A stretch of 64,000 nucleotides of DNA from Papaver somniferum (Eukaryota > Streptophyta > Magnoliopsida > Ranunculales > Papaveraceae): assembly GCF_003573695.1 (NCBI RefSeq), contig NC_039366.1, forward strand, positions 158,783,745 to 158,847,744. The letters are read 5' to 3'. The notes beneath the pieces were generated by a model, which was not told the DNA's origin, searched no databases, and worked only from the letters and a program-made list of their open reading frames with translations. Positions 43,287 through 53,796 of the stretch are shown here, in pieces (position 1 is the stretch's first letter; the number at the start of each line of letters is the position of its first letter). A program made the position numbers and the translations under genes.

Positions 43287-45118
43287 TGATAGGTGTCTAA
43301 AACACCTAATTTTATATCTAGTATTTACGCTTGCTTTGCTATTATCCTTATGAATTGCATCTCTTATGTTTAGTTTTGAGTTATTTGGTGCAATGGAGTC
43401 ATTTACAGCGAAAGAAGAAAAAAATCATCCTGGGCAGAGCCAAAAGAGAAGATGCATATACACAACACTGTTACAAAGCTGGAATATTCACATTTAGTGT
43501 CCTGTATCCATTTTCTGAGTGCCTGGAGTAATCCTGGTTCCTACACAAGACCTACAAATTAGAAGGTTATCATTTGCTGCCTTACTCTGTGAAATTTATA
43601 GAATTTGGGCGGCACATAACTGAAGAGAAAGAAACAGAGATCGAGAAGATTCAGATGGGGGTTTGGATGGATCTGAGTTTTATGATTCGAGTGGAATTGA
43701 TTGATCTGAATTCAATGGTTGTGAGATGGAAGAACTCATGACTACTGTGATGGTTGATTTGAATGGAAGAAGTTAGGGTTTGATGTTGTTGATGAATTGT
43801 GAGATTCTAGAGACGGATTTGAGTTGATTAAGATGTTAATGGTCATGGGTATGTGTTGGATTCAAGCTACAAGGAGAGGAACTCGAGAATTGAAGCCAAG
43901 AAAGTTACACAGATAGTTTGAGCTGATGGGGTTGAAATTCAAGGGTAAGGTTCAGATATGGTCGTTTATTGAATCTTGAGTTACAGGGAATTCAGAAAAT
44001 AGTTCGAGTTGTTGGTTGTATGAATCACAGAAGAACAAATAGTTGAGTCACAACCGGGAGTGTAAGGTGGAATTTGCCTTGTCAGTTTCATAAAACTGAC
44101 AGGCATATCAAGTCGTGGACCTGATGGGCACTGAATTGTGGGCTTGAATTTGGGTTAAGTTCAAAAGTCGTAAAAAGGCAGGGAAATATTGTAAAAGAGC
44201 CGAGACATCTCTTGGCTAGGGGATATATTTTGCTTCCTCTACTTTTTATTCTAGGGTTTAGAAACATGAAAGCTTTTCTTTTTCTTCTTGTTATGAACTC
44301 CATGATTATGAGTACTTGATTTATTTTTATTGGTTAAAGATGTAGTTGGATTTTGCAAGCATGATTTTTGATATGATGAATTAGTTTTCTCTCCATATTA
44401 TCGTTCACTTTCTATGGTTTATAATAATTGCATGATTGACGTATTGCAATATGATTGAATGTTTGTTTAGTTGAGTCTAGAATTGATTGAACCCACATCC
44501 ATATATATAGCTAATTTAGGGTTCATCATCGAGCGATAACCTTGAATACGAGTAGCATGATGTAATTACGGATTGTAGTGATACTTTGTTGTACTCATAT
44601 GTAGAAATTGACCTTTGTCCGAATTGTTGTGCGCAATGTACGACAATTGCATTGATTAGCCTATTTCTGAAACTTAATGCTCCTAAGAATTGAACTTAAT
44701 TAGCGCAAGGCGTTAGGTTATTCTTTAGGTAGAATTCACACACGCAGCTCTAATGTGTGTGTGGATGAACTTAGGAAATTGACGGAGTATTCTTGCAATA
44801 AGGTATTCTAGGGATTTTGATGATAGCGATATTAAATACGAATTCTATTCATATATTCAAAAACTTGTTGACAATTGAAGATGAAACCTTTACCCAATAT
44901 TTCACATCCTTGCTTTGCGTGATTTATTTCTTTGCTTTGCTTTTATTTTAGTTTACTTTATAAAAATCAGAAAAATCCCCAATTGTTATTATAGGAAACC
45001 GAAACAACTTGACAACCTTAGTCCTCTCTGTGGGAACGATCATTTCTTGCCCTTGCTTCATTATATATTTTTAGTAGTAAGAAAGTGTAATTATTTTTGA
45101 CGCCTACGATAGCGATAA
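43287..45118 (+). mobile_element. Probable solo LTR (1.8 kb)
   Basis: Inserted in family A internal 2: flanks AGAAATAAT and ATAATTCTAAAGG rejoin to match 3650-3665 of unit 1. With ATAAT as a 5-bp duplication (43282-43286, 45119-45123) the insert is TGATAGGTGTC...ATAGCGATAA. That is an LTR-like TG start and a last base pair AA where CA is usual. Contents are non-coding and LTR-like, including a late block GTCCTCTCTGTGGGAACGATC. An 8-bp AAATAATT duplication with weak terminal inverted repeats (a DNA transposon) is the alternative. Confidence 0.5.
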
Positions 45119-45123
45119 ATAAT

Positions 45124-45496
45124 TCTAAAGGAAAATCGTCTAGAGTGAAACCTTGTTTCCACACGAAAAGTTTCTCAAAAAGATTATTCATCAGTAACTG
45201 AGAGAGATATGATTTTTGTTTTACAAAATTCCTTGCACCAAATTATTAATTGTGTTGCAACTCTCAAAATATGTGGGAAAAGGAAAGATAACTTCAATTC
45301 GAAGAAAGCTTTCTCAGAAACTCATAATTATACAGTTACGAATCTTCAGAAAAGAATTGATCACTGGATTTTTGAACTCGAAACACTGATTAACCGATTG
45401 AGACGAGGCATTAAAGGGACAAGGAAAAGGATATGCAAAGGTAAGAATTCTACTTCTCTATCCCTCAGTAACTCTCCTAAGAAAAACTACGCCTAA
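45124..45496 (+). pseudogene. Family A ORF2, basic protein (unit 2), truncated
   Basis: ATG 45209 opens 95 codons homologous to 3730-4017. An extra base near 45491 brings in a TAA, so the last about 30 residues found in unit 1 are lost. Basic helix NRLRRGIKGTRKRICKGK is conserved. No known family. Confidence 0.4.
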
Positions 45497-46097
45497 AAAT
45501 GTATCAAGTACTAAACAAGAAAGTATACCAAAAAATCTTGTTGTTCATGATGGCCATTTATTGGATGCTTATCACAACATAACCTGATTATGGTATACAA
45601 TGCTTACTCCTGCAACATTTGAAGGGAGGACGCACAACTTGTTCAAGAAGGAAAATTGTTTCCTTCTCGGTGTATGATGTATCTTGTTTTATGGAATTTT
45701 TTTTACTCATGTACACAAACATGGTTCTAAACACTTTCATAGGGTTTCCCTTGATACAGTCACATCAAATGTCTTGATGTTTATATCAATAAATTCTTGT
45801 GCTCTAAATACCCATTTATTGAGCTAAGAACAATGTTATTATTGTCAATATAACCTGTCTTGGAAATTAATTTGGTCACGAACATCGTGAACTCACGAAT
45901 TCGTAACCGTGTGGGTCTCATGACCGATCGAAAACCCGTTCAAGTAATGAGATAATAATCTATAGAAGATTATCAAAAATGATCTCTCTTCCTTCAGTTT
46001 TCTTGACCTAGAAACTGTGTAAGACATATATACTAAAGGTATGCCTACCTTAAAATTATATACAGATGCTGGTATAACTCGTGACTGTTCATAAACC
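45497..46097 (+). other. Non-coding spacer of family A unit 2
   Basis: Aligned with 4018-4614 of unit 1; nothing recognisable apart from the decayed tail of ORF2. Confidence 0.6.
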
Positions 46098-46405
46098 ATG
46101 AATGCTTCTGAGATTTCAAACTGCACAAAGGAAGATAACAAGAATATGGAGGATGGTGGTTCACATGTATTGTTGAGTTTTATGATAATCATGTCATCAT
46201 ATCCTATTACTTTGCTCAAGAACATGCAGGATCAAGACCGATTCATATGTCCTCCGATTTGATTGGAAATACTTTGAGTGACATCAAAGTGGTGTTCGAG
46301 CAATTTTCTGCAGCCAAAAGGGATCTCGATCTTCTTAATTCAGAGTTAGGAGAAGCATACGATGCCATTGACTGTCTTAAAACACAAGTTATGGACTACA
46401 TATGA
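46098..46405 (+). pseudogene. Family A ORF3, conserved small protein (unit 2)
   Basis: ATG 46098 (MNASEISNCTKEDNK) is shared with 4615. A small indel early on changes the frame. The body (VEFYDNHV, YYFAQEHAGS, SDIKVVFEQFSAAKRDLDLLNSELG) runs to TGA 46403. That stop is equivalent to CGA in unit 1 and near the ORF3 stop of family B, so it is probably the original end. The sense of the protein is preserved between copies while surrounding non-coding sequence drifts. Function unknown. Confidence 0.5.
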
Positions 46406-47672
46406 GTTATATCATCGTTATTTTATTTTATGTACTAGGAAACTTCCTGTTAGAATTTATTCTTGTGTTCAAAAAAGATAACTAGGGTTTGGTATAACAT
46501 ATATTGTGATTACACAAGCTATTTCCAACGATTTTCATCTTGCATATTTTTAGATTTATTTATTTAAATTCTAGAGTTTTTGGAAGATGAACTTGCAGTA
46601 TTTAATCATTATTGGTTTAATATGTTGCAAAGTCTTATGAGATATATGTGTCCTTAATTTACTTTATGTGAATTGAACTGATACCTCATATATGCTAAGA
46701 AGTTAAATCTATTATGTTTTATGAACTAAAAGTAGAACAAAATTTGTGAGAATTATTCGCAATATTGATCTACTCGTGATTACACTTATGTGTTATTACT
46801 GCACTATTCACTCCGTAAGATTTTCTTATAGTGAGACATACCGATTAAAATTATCTCTTTGTTCGTAACTAGCGTTGAGATTAATTTATGTCAATGTTCA
46901 TGATACAAATCCATGTGATTTTTTAATATCCGACAAGATCCTTATTTTTCATTAAAGTAAGGTCACTCATGTTGTTCTCTTGGGAATGACATCAAATGGG
47001 GGAGAGTTCTAAAATGAACTTGTGCTTAATCGTTATATCTTTGTGGGGAGAGTGGATGTGAAACTTACAGGGGGTGCTTGTATCTTAAATATCCTAGATG
47101 AGCGCCAAGTATTTCATATTCTGTGATATCATCTAAATAAAAGTTGATATGTAATTCCTTTAAGTGGTGAAGTATCTTTTGATTGAATTCATTAAGATCC
47201 CATAGTCGTACCTTTGCCAACTTTTATTGACAAAAAGGGGGGGGGAATTAATTAGTAGTTTCGCGCTACATACATATGGTTTACGGATCATTAAGGGGGG
47301 GGGGGGTGAATCAATATCTATAGGTGTCACCTATTACGCAAAAGATGTAAGCATTGATTAAGGGGGAGAAACATATCAACGTAGTATTACTTTGAAGTTT
47401 TGATACAATTGAACTTTGGAGAAGATCATAATATTATGTTTCTATATAACGGCGAGTGAAAATATCTTTTCGAAGTTGTTATTGCTACGGATCTTCAACA
47501 ACAAGGAAGTTGTTTTGAACACATTCAGAATCATTGTAACTTGAAGTAACGAAGAATTCAAGGAGTTGAAGAACTAAGGAAATCAATGGCGGATTCTGGA
47601 CTTTTGAAGCTTTATTTGATTTAATCCATATGTATTGATAGTTTTGTCACTAAAATTTACAAAGGGGAAGAT
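46406..47672 (+). other. Family A 3' non-coding region with repeated polypurine runs
   Basis: No credible ORF. Purine runs at about 46996, 47232, 47293, 47358 and 47660, counterparts of those in family B. The last, AAAGGGGAAGAT, abuts LTR3. Carries the empty target sites of elements B (near 47411) and Gypsy-1 (near 47610). Confidence 0.75.
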
Positions 47673-48141
47673 TGTTAGAGCATTTGTCAGTCAAACTCAC
47701 AAGTGTTGCTATCTCAAGATTGTTGTCGAATTTAATTGTTAAAACTATATCTTGATTTCTAGTCCACATTTAGTCAGACTCGGATTAAGATAGAATAGTG
47801 TAGTTGAGATTCAAATATCACCGCGTTCTACCGTTTCAAGGAGAAGATCAACCGGAGCTTTGGAGAACTTCAACATCAAAATGTTAGTGAAGACAAAACC
47901 ATATATATCTCAAGTTTTCACCTTTCTATCTTTGAGATATTATCGCATGACTAAATTAGACATTACATGCATAATAAAAATTTCAAGTTAAGTTTATCTT
48001 TATTATCTTCTTGAAATATGACTATATAAGCTTAAGAACATTTTTTCATACTTGATGAATTTGGTTTAGAAGAATTTATTTTTTATAAACTAATCACGAT
48101 TCGAGATTTAATCATTTAAAAATAGCCTGGAACAGTGATAT
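47673..48141 (+). repeat. Family A LTR3, 5' 0.47 kb
   Basis: Starts TGTTAGAGCATTTGTCAG and aligns with 27792-28260; broken at 48141 by a minus-strand LTR. Confidence 0.85.
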
Positions 48142-49239
48142 TGAAAAGGCGAGGGTACCCAAATATACCTCAAGCTAAAACTTTTCCTACCTATAAGTCC
48201 TTTCTCCGAAAGTGATTGTCTATGGACTGAGTCGAGACAATGAAACTAATCGATTCACACTTCGTGTGATCGTCTATGGATACGAGATCGAGACAATACA
48301 ACAACGAAGTATGTTTACTTGATAAAAAGGTTCGGACTTAACCAAACACAATAGGATTGCTTATCAAGTAAATAGGAATTAACATTTGTGTAATTTACTT
48401 TAATTATAATAAAACAATTATAATGCGGAAATATAAAGTAAATGACACAACAAGATTTTGTTAATGAGGAAACCGCAAATGCAGAAAAACCTTGGGACCT
48501 TGTCCAGAATTGAATACTCTCAGGATTAAGCCGCTACACAAAATTAAACCAACTTCGTATAGTTGAGACCAAACAACTAAACCTATAGTTCACCTAGTTC
48601 CGTCTGTATTCCCACGCCTCCGACCTATGAATAAGTCACGTACTTGGAACAATTCCTTTCGTTCGTATTCCAAACAGTAAAGGAATAACAAATCTGTTTG
48701 GTATCAACTCTCTTCAACCAAGTGATGTGAGTTCAACAAAGGCTCTTCTGTTTATCTCAATAAACTCCTTCGTCAGGTTCTTAGATCTATCTTATTCTCC
48801 ACTACCGAAGTAATTGTTAAGATTTTGCAATCAATACTTTTAATCACAAAGAATTGTATTGATGTCGATCTACACAACTAATCAATCCAATCTACCACAA
48901 GGATAAACCGATTATAGTTGGATCCTCTTATACCGAAACAAGTATTGTGCACACCAAAGATTATGAACCCCAAATCAGAAATCTTCAATATCTTCTTTGT
49001 CTTCAAATCTTCTTAGATCTTCAACAAACGCCTGCACACAACAACTTGAATCTCTTGTGATCAATCATGCACAGAACAGAGTTTGTTAACAATGGATTAT
49101 CACAAGACCGTCTTTAGCACTAACAATAGTCTAAAGATCCCTGTCGAAACTTCAATCTAGTTTGAGTGAATCTTATATCAGAAGGGAATATTCTCAAGCA
49201 TAAACAAACTAGGTGCAATCAAAGTTCAACCACCGTTAG
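48142..49239 (-). mobile_element. Minus-strand Copia-type LTR, partial (family D)
   Basis: Begins TGAAAAGGCGAGGGTACCC, the reverse complement of a ...TTTTCA LTR end, and contains the conserved core reversed (CCGCAAATGCAGAAA near 48474). About 1.1 kb remains before the Athila-like LTR interrupts it at 49240, within the motif that reads CTAACGGTG on the minus strand. No primer-binding site precedes it, so it is the 3' LTR of a minus-strand element or a solo LTR. Short ORFs are spurious. Confidence 0.7.
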
Positions 49240-50296
49240 TGATGAGTGCCAAATATTGCATATATTTATCCCTTTTTGTTGGCATTTAACTCATCTTTTA
49301 TGCATTAATTCTACATTTTATCCCATATTCTGTATTTTCATTGTTTTCAAGAATAAATATTTTTATTAATTAATTTTGCATTTTTTGGTAATAAATAAAG
49401 TCTGGATGACTTGCGGAGCAAAAAGAGCAGAGAAGTAGTGAAAAGCCGGGAGAAATTACGCAAGGAAGCCGCGAAGAATGGTGCGCACAACCTCATTTTC
49501 GACACACAAAAGCGCCTCCGTTCTCAGCCATCAGATCATTTCTCAGAAGCATCCGACGGTCGCTCCTTCATAGAGCATCAAAATCTGAAGTCTATGCCGA
49601 GCACCACAGCGCTGGAATTCCAAGCCTTCAGATTAGATGGTAGTTGAATCCAACGGTCGCTCCATTGCTGTTCATCAAAGTTTGATATCTCCGCCTAACA
49701 CTACAACACCTAACTCCATCTGGCATCGTTGATTTTGTTGTATCATATAATCCAACGGTCGCTCATCGCTTGCCTCCGCATCACCGTCCGATCTACCAAC
49801 CATCTTCGCATCTCGCAGCTCAGAGTCACAGAACATCAAAACTAGATACACCCGCCTCACACCCTAGTGACCGAGCACCATCCACCTAACCAAACACCCC
49901 CTTCTCCCAACCAGTCGACCTTCTCCTCCACCCACCCCTCTGCAGAACCATCTCCCTGCAACCATGTCCTGCCACCACCTTCTCCACCTCTGTCACCACC
50001 TGCTCCGCCACCCACCTCTGTCACCACGTCAAACAATGATAACCCATCATTGTTCCCATCCCCCTAGTCCATCTAATTCACTTATTTCACACATTTTCAA
50101 CCGAAACCCTAAAGTGTGAAATAGGTAAATTGGGTTGAGCTAGAGTGAAATTGAAGGCATGGAGAGGTAGAGAAGGACAAGTAGAGTAATGGGTTGCGTT
50201 CAATTTGATGTTGCTACATCAAATTAGGTAAGAATTCACCAACCCTAGCTCTGTCAGTTTGGGAATTTTTTTTGTAGAACCCTAATGTGTTGTGGG

Positions 50297-50306
50297 TATA
50301 TATAAG
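50297..50306 (+). promoter_or_regulatory. TATA box, Athila-like LTR-A copy 1
   Basis: TATATATAAG; the same box is at 54854 and 60221. LTR-B uses CTATAAATAG (53431, 57986) at the equivalent place. Confidence 0.6.
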
Positions 50307-51339
50307 ACTGTGGGTATGTTGTAATAGTTATGTTAGGATTAGCCTACATCCAGAACTTTCAAGTTCTGTTAATTTTCATGTTTCAGTTAAATATGCTTGT
50401 GTTTGCTTTGTTCTGTTAATTGCTTGTCTTATGCTTATGTTCATGTTATAATTGTTATTTGTCTCCTGTTAATGTGTTAGATGTTTATGTGTATTCACAT
50501 GTTAATTTCAGTTCATTTGTTAATTTCTGCTCAGTTTCATTTTGTTTATGTTCATGTTAGACTTTTTATTCACTGTTAAATGTTCACTGTCAGTTAAATG
50601 TTCCTGTTGTGTTTAATGTATTGTTACATTTGAAGGAATGCTAGGCTAGGTATCTGTGAAGCAATGTGCTGATTGTGCAATGGCAAGAAATCAGTGCTCA
50701 TAGCAAGCTGATGTTCTTGCCATTCTCCTTGTATGCTTAGGTTGTAGTGTTGATTGTGCATTGGGAGAAGCTAGTGCTTATAGCAAGCTAGTTTTCAACC
50801 CATTCTATAGGAATGCCTGTATTCTTGCCTTAGTATTGCTTCTTGTCAGTTTCTTTATCAACCCTGCCCTTGGCCTTAGGCCTTGGTTCATTCTTGTGTT
50901 GTTTTCTGTTGCTCTTGTTTTGTTTTGCTTTTGTTCACCCTGTTGTTGCTGTTTAGTTTTTGCTATTCACCCTGTTGTTGCTGTTCATTTTGCTATTCAC
51001 CCTGTTGGTTCATTTTGTTGCTGTTCACCCTGTTGTTGCTGTTCTTGCTATTCCTTGTGCATTCTGTCACTTTTGCTGCTGCACTTCTACTGCTACCACT
51101 GCTGCATTGCTACTTCTTTTTGGCCTTGCTGTGCAGCTATTTCTCCTGCACCTGCTACCCTTGCTGTGTAGCTGCAGTGCTGCTGCTGTTGTCTGCTGCA
51201 ACTCCTTTGCTGCATTGTTCTCTTCTGCTGCCACTTCTTCTGCTGTGCAGCTCTTGCTTCTGCTGCTTTGCATTGTTTGCTTCACTTGTGCTGCTGCCCT
51301 TCTGCTGTGCAGTCCTGCTACTGCTGCTGTTGCAGCCAC

Positions 51340-51660
51340 AGTTCACTAAGCCCAGCCACAGTTCACTAAGGCCCATTCCATAGTTAACCAAAAGCCCAGA
51401 GCACAATTTGAGCTCATCAGAAGACCAAAACCAAAGCCCAATTTCATTAAGGCCAAAGCCTAGTGTATTGATAGGTTAGAGCTAAAGCCCAATTCAATTA
51501 ATTGTGGGCTTAACCCAAAAAAACCTGAACTCATTGTAAGGCCAAAGCCCATTTGCACTTCAAAGACCAAACTGAGCCCAAGCTCAGTTCTTTTTATTTT
51601 GAACAAACCCAATAGTACATTAAGCCCAACACTTCCAAAAGGCTTTTAAGCCCAAAGCAA
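51340..51660 (+). repeat. Cluster of GCCCA / TGGGC motifs
   Basis: About a dozen AAGCCCA or GTGGGCTT motifs in 320 bp, repeated at 55897-56217, 58915-59270 and 61222-61577, and continuing in the leader after the primer-binding site. TGGGCY is the core of plant site II promoter elements; here it lies downstream of the TATA box. Confidence 0.7.
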
Positions 51661-51822
51661 ATCTAGGAACCTAAATTAGCTAGAAACATTTCAAAACACA
51701 CCCGATCTCTGTGGATCGACCCGTACTTGCACGAGCTACAACCGACGACCGTGCACTTGCGGTATTACTGTAGGCTCCCGTTTTTATTGCGCTCATTTTT
51801 ATACATATCTCCGGGCCCACCA

Positions 51823-52375
51823 AGTTTTTGGCCGGGGATAATTTTTAGATACCCTTTCAGGGCCTACCAGTATGCCATTGATGTACAACGCGAGTAATTG
51901 TGAAATACCTCCAACTCATTCACAATTCTCGTAAAGTCCGGACAGCTAGCTAGATTTCGACCTTGGTTCTTAGCCTGAGAAACTATCTCTTGGTGATTAG
52001 TAGTCATAACTTCAGATCTTTCTTTACACATGTGTAGATACACTTTACACTCTTATCACATGTCTTTTTTTGTTATCAGTGCTAGGATTGTGCCTTTGAT
52101 AGCTAGATTGACATCTCCATTTTGCTGTGAGCTTAAACTGTTTTGCACATGTCACATTTGATGGAATCTGAGCTTATATTTTGACCTAGAACTTTGTAGG
52201 TACGTTCTAAGCAAACCTTCACGAGACTTCAACTCGTCCACTAGGGACACTTAGTGGTTTAAAAGGCTTAGTGCATACGCTAAATGCATTCGAGAGACCA
52301 GCGACAGTGGTATAGGTAGGATTTCCTTAGTTTTGTTTTACTTGAGGACAAGTAAAATTCAGGTTTGGGGGTATT
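51823..52375 (+). other. Athila-like minimal internal region, copy 1
   Basis: The primer-binding site is damaged: TTTTTGGCCGGGGA lacks eight bases compared with 59436. What follows is only the 3' non-coding end, finishing with TTGAGGACAAGTAAAATTC and the polypurine tract GGTTTGGGGGTATT (52361-52375). Confidence 0.8.
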
Positions 52376-53796
52376 TGATGAGTTCCAAATATTGTATATA
52401 TTTATCCCTTTTTGTTGGCATTTAACTCATCTTTTGTGCAGTAATTCTACATTTTATCCCATATTCTGTATTTTCATTGTTTTCAAGAATAAATATTTTT
52501 CTTACTTAATTTTGCATTTTTAGGTAATAAATAAAGTCTGGATGAATTGCGGAGCGGAATAGAGCAGAAAAGTAGTGAAAAGCCGGGAGAAATCACGCAA
52601 GGAAGCCGCGAAGAATGGTGCGCACAACCTCATTTTCTACACACAAAAGCGCCTCCATTCTCAGCCATCAGATCAGTTCTCAGAAGCATCCAACGGTCGC
52701 TCCTTCATAGAGCATCAAAATCTGAAGTCTCTGCCAAGCACCACAGCGCTGAAATTCCAAGCCTTTAGATTAGATGGTAGTTGAATCCAACGGTCGCTCC
52801 CTTGCTGTGCATCAATGTTTGATATCCCCACCTTACACTACAGCACCGAACCTAATCTAGCACCGTTCGTTTCGTTGTATCCCTTCATCCGACGGTCGCT
52901 CCTCGCTTGCCTCCGCATCACCGTCCGATCTACCTACAATCTTCGCATCTCGCAGTTCAGAGTCACAGAACATCAAGACTCGGTGGATCCGCCTCACACC
53001 CTAGCAACCGAACCTATACCACCTACCCAAACACCCCCCTTCTCCCAAACAGTCGACCCTCTCCTCCATCACCTACCTCTGCAGAAACTCCACCAGCTCC
53101 GCCACCAACCTTCTTCACCCTCACTGCCACCACCACACCTCCACCATCATCACCCTATCACCCAACAACCAAAACCCATCTCCCCCCTAGCCCTCTAGTT
53201 CCCTATTTTCTCATTTTTTCACGCTTCTCTGCCTGAAACCCTAGGCGTGAAAAACTGATAAATTAGGTAACCTAGAGTTGCAATTGGCGCATGAGAAGAG
53301 GTCAGGAAGCAATTACAAAGCATGGGTCGACGATTTCAAGGATCAATTTCAAAGAAATTAGGTAAACCTAATTCAACTGATTTTTGGGGAAGAACCCTAA
53401 TTTTGTAATTTAGGGAAATTGTGTTGTGGACTATAAATAGGAACTATGGGTGTGTTGTAAAAACCATGCTTGGAATATCCAGCATCCAGGACTTTCATGT
53501 CCTGTTAATTTTCAGTTTCAGCTCAGTTCATGTTTCAGTTCAATTTCAGTTAAATGTGTATGTTTTAATTTCTTGCTTTGTCACTGTTAAATGTGCTTAT
53601 GTTATGTTCTGTTAATGTTATGTGCTTGTTTAATTTCATGTTTGATTTCCAATTCATTCCTGTTACATTTGTCCTGTTAACATGTGTTGTTGCTCACTGC
53701 CATGTAATGTTTGTGTAATGTTGTGTTTAATTTGCTGTCACAATTGATGGAATGCTAGGCTAGGTATCTGTGAAGCTTTGAACTAATTGTGCAATG
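52376..53796 (+). repeat. Athila-like LTR-B, copy 1, truncated
   Basis: Starts TGATGAGTTCC after the polypurine tract. Matches the first 1.42 kb of LTR-B' (56933), then is cut at GTGCAATG by LTR-A'. Differs from LTR-A in its middle, so A and B are two LTR subtypes. TATA-like CTATAAATAG at 53431. Confidence 0.85.

Larger units (their letters stand above)
1550..48141 (+). mobile_element. Family A tandem LTR array (LTR1-int1-LTR2-int2-LTR3), with nested insertions
   Basis: Three family A LTR segments (1550-2913; 27792-29410 plus 42034-42561; 47673-48141) alternate with two homologous internal regions (2914-27791 and 42562-47672), all on the same strand. Each internal region begins with the same tRNA-iMet-like primer-binding site and ends with a polypurine tract next to TGTTAG. 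LTR2 is therefore both the 3' LTR of unit 1 and the 5' LTR of unit 2, as expected after unequal recombination between LTRs. Elements B, Gypsy-1, Gypsy-2 and a solo LTR interrupt it. Neither unit has any pol domain, so the family is non-autonomous. Confidence 0.75.
49240..51822 (+). repeat. Athila-like LTR-A, copy 1
   Basis: 2583 bp. It has repeats of TCCAACGGTCGCTC (49556, 49650, 49750), a CACC-rich pyrimidine stretch (49925-50065), a telo-box AAACCCTAAA (50103), a TATA box (50297), a CTG/TTG-rich low-complexity block (50880-51340) and a cluster of GCCCA motifs (51340-51660). Confidence 0.85.
49240..53796 (+). mobile_element. Athila-like unit, copy 1: LTR-A, 0.55 kb internal, partial LTR-B
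   Basis: LTR-A 49240-51822 (TGATGAGTGCC...GCCCACCA), a short internal remnant with only the 3' non-coding end, a polypurine tract, then LTR-B from 52376, which stops at 53796 where copy 2 begins. The unit is 4557 bp and nearly identical to 53797-58351. It codes for nothing. Confidence 0.8.

Noticed and set aside
50761..51406. Leu/Cys-rich and Ala/Gln/Ser-rich frames of 80-166 codons on both strands (also 55318-55963, 58564-58980, 60871-61287)
   Set aside because: They come from a CTG/TTG-rich low-complexity stretch inside LTRs that is open in several frames at once; no domain, and identical only because the LTRs are duplicates.
52815..53236. Pro/His/Thr-rich frames (also 57370-57791, 49867-50067, 54328-54624)
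   Set aside because: CACC-rich pyrimidine sequence of LTR-A and LTR-B; several overlapping frames, no domain.
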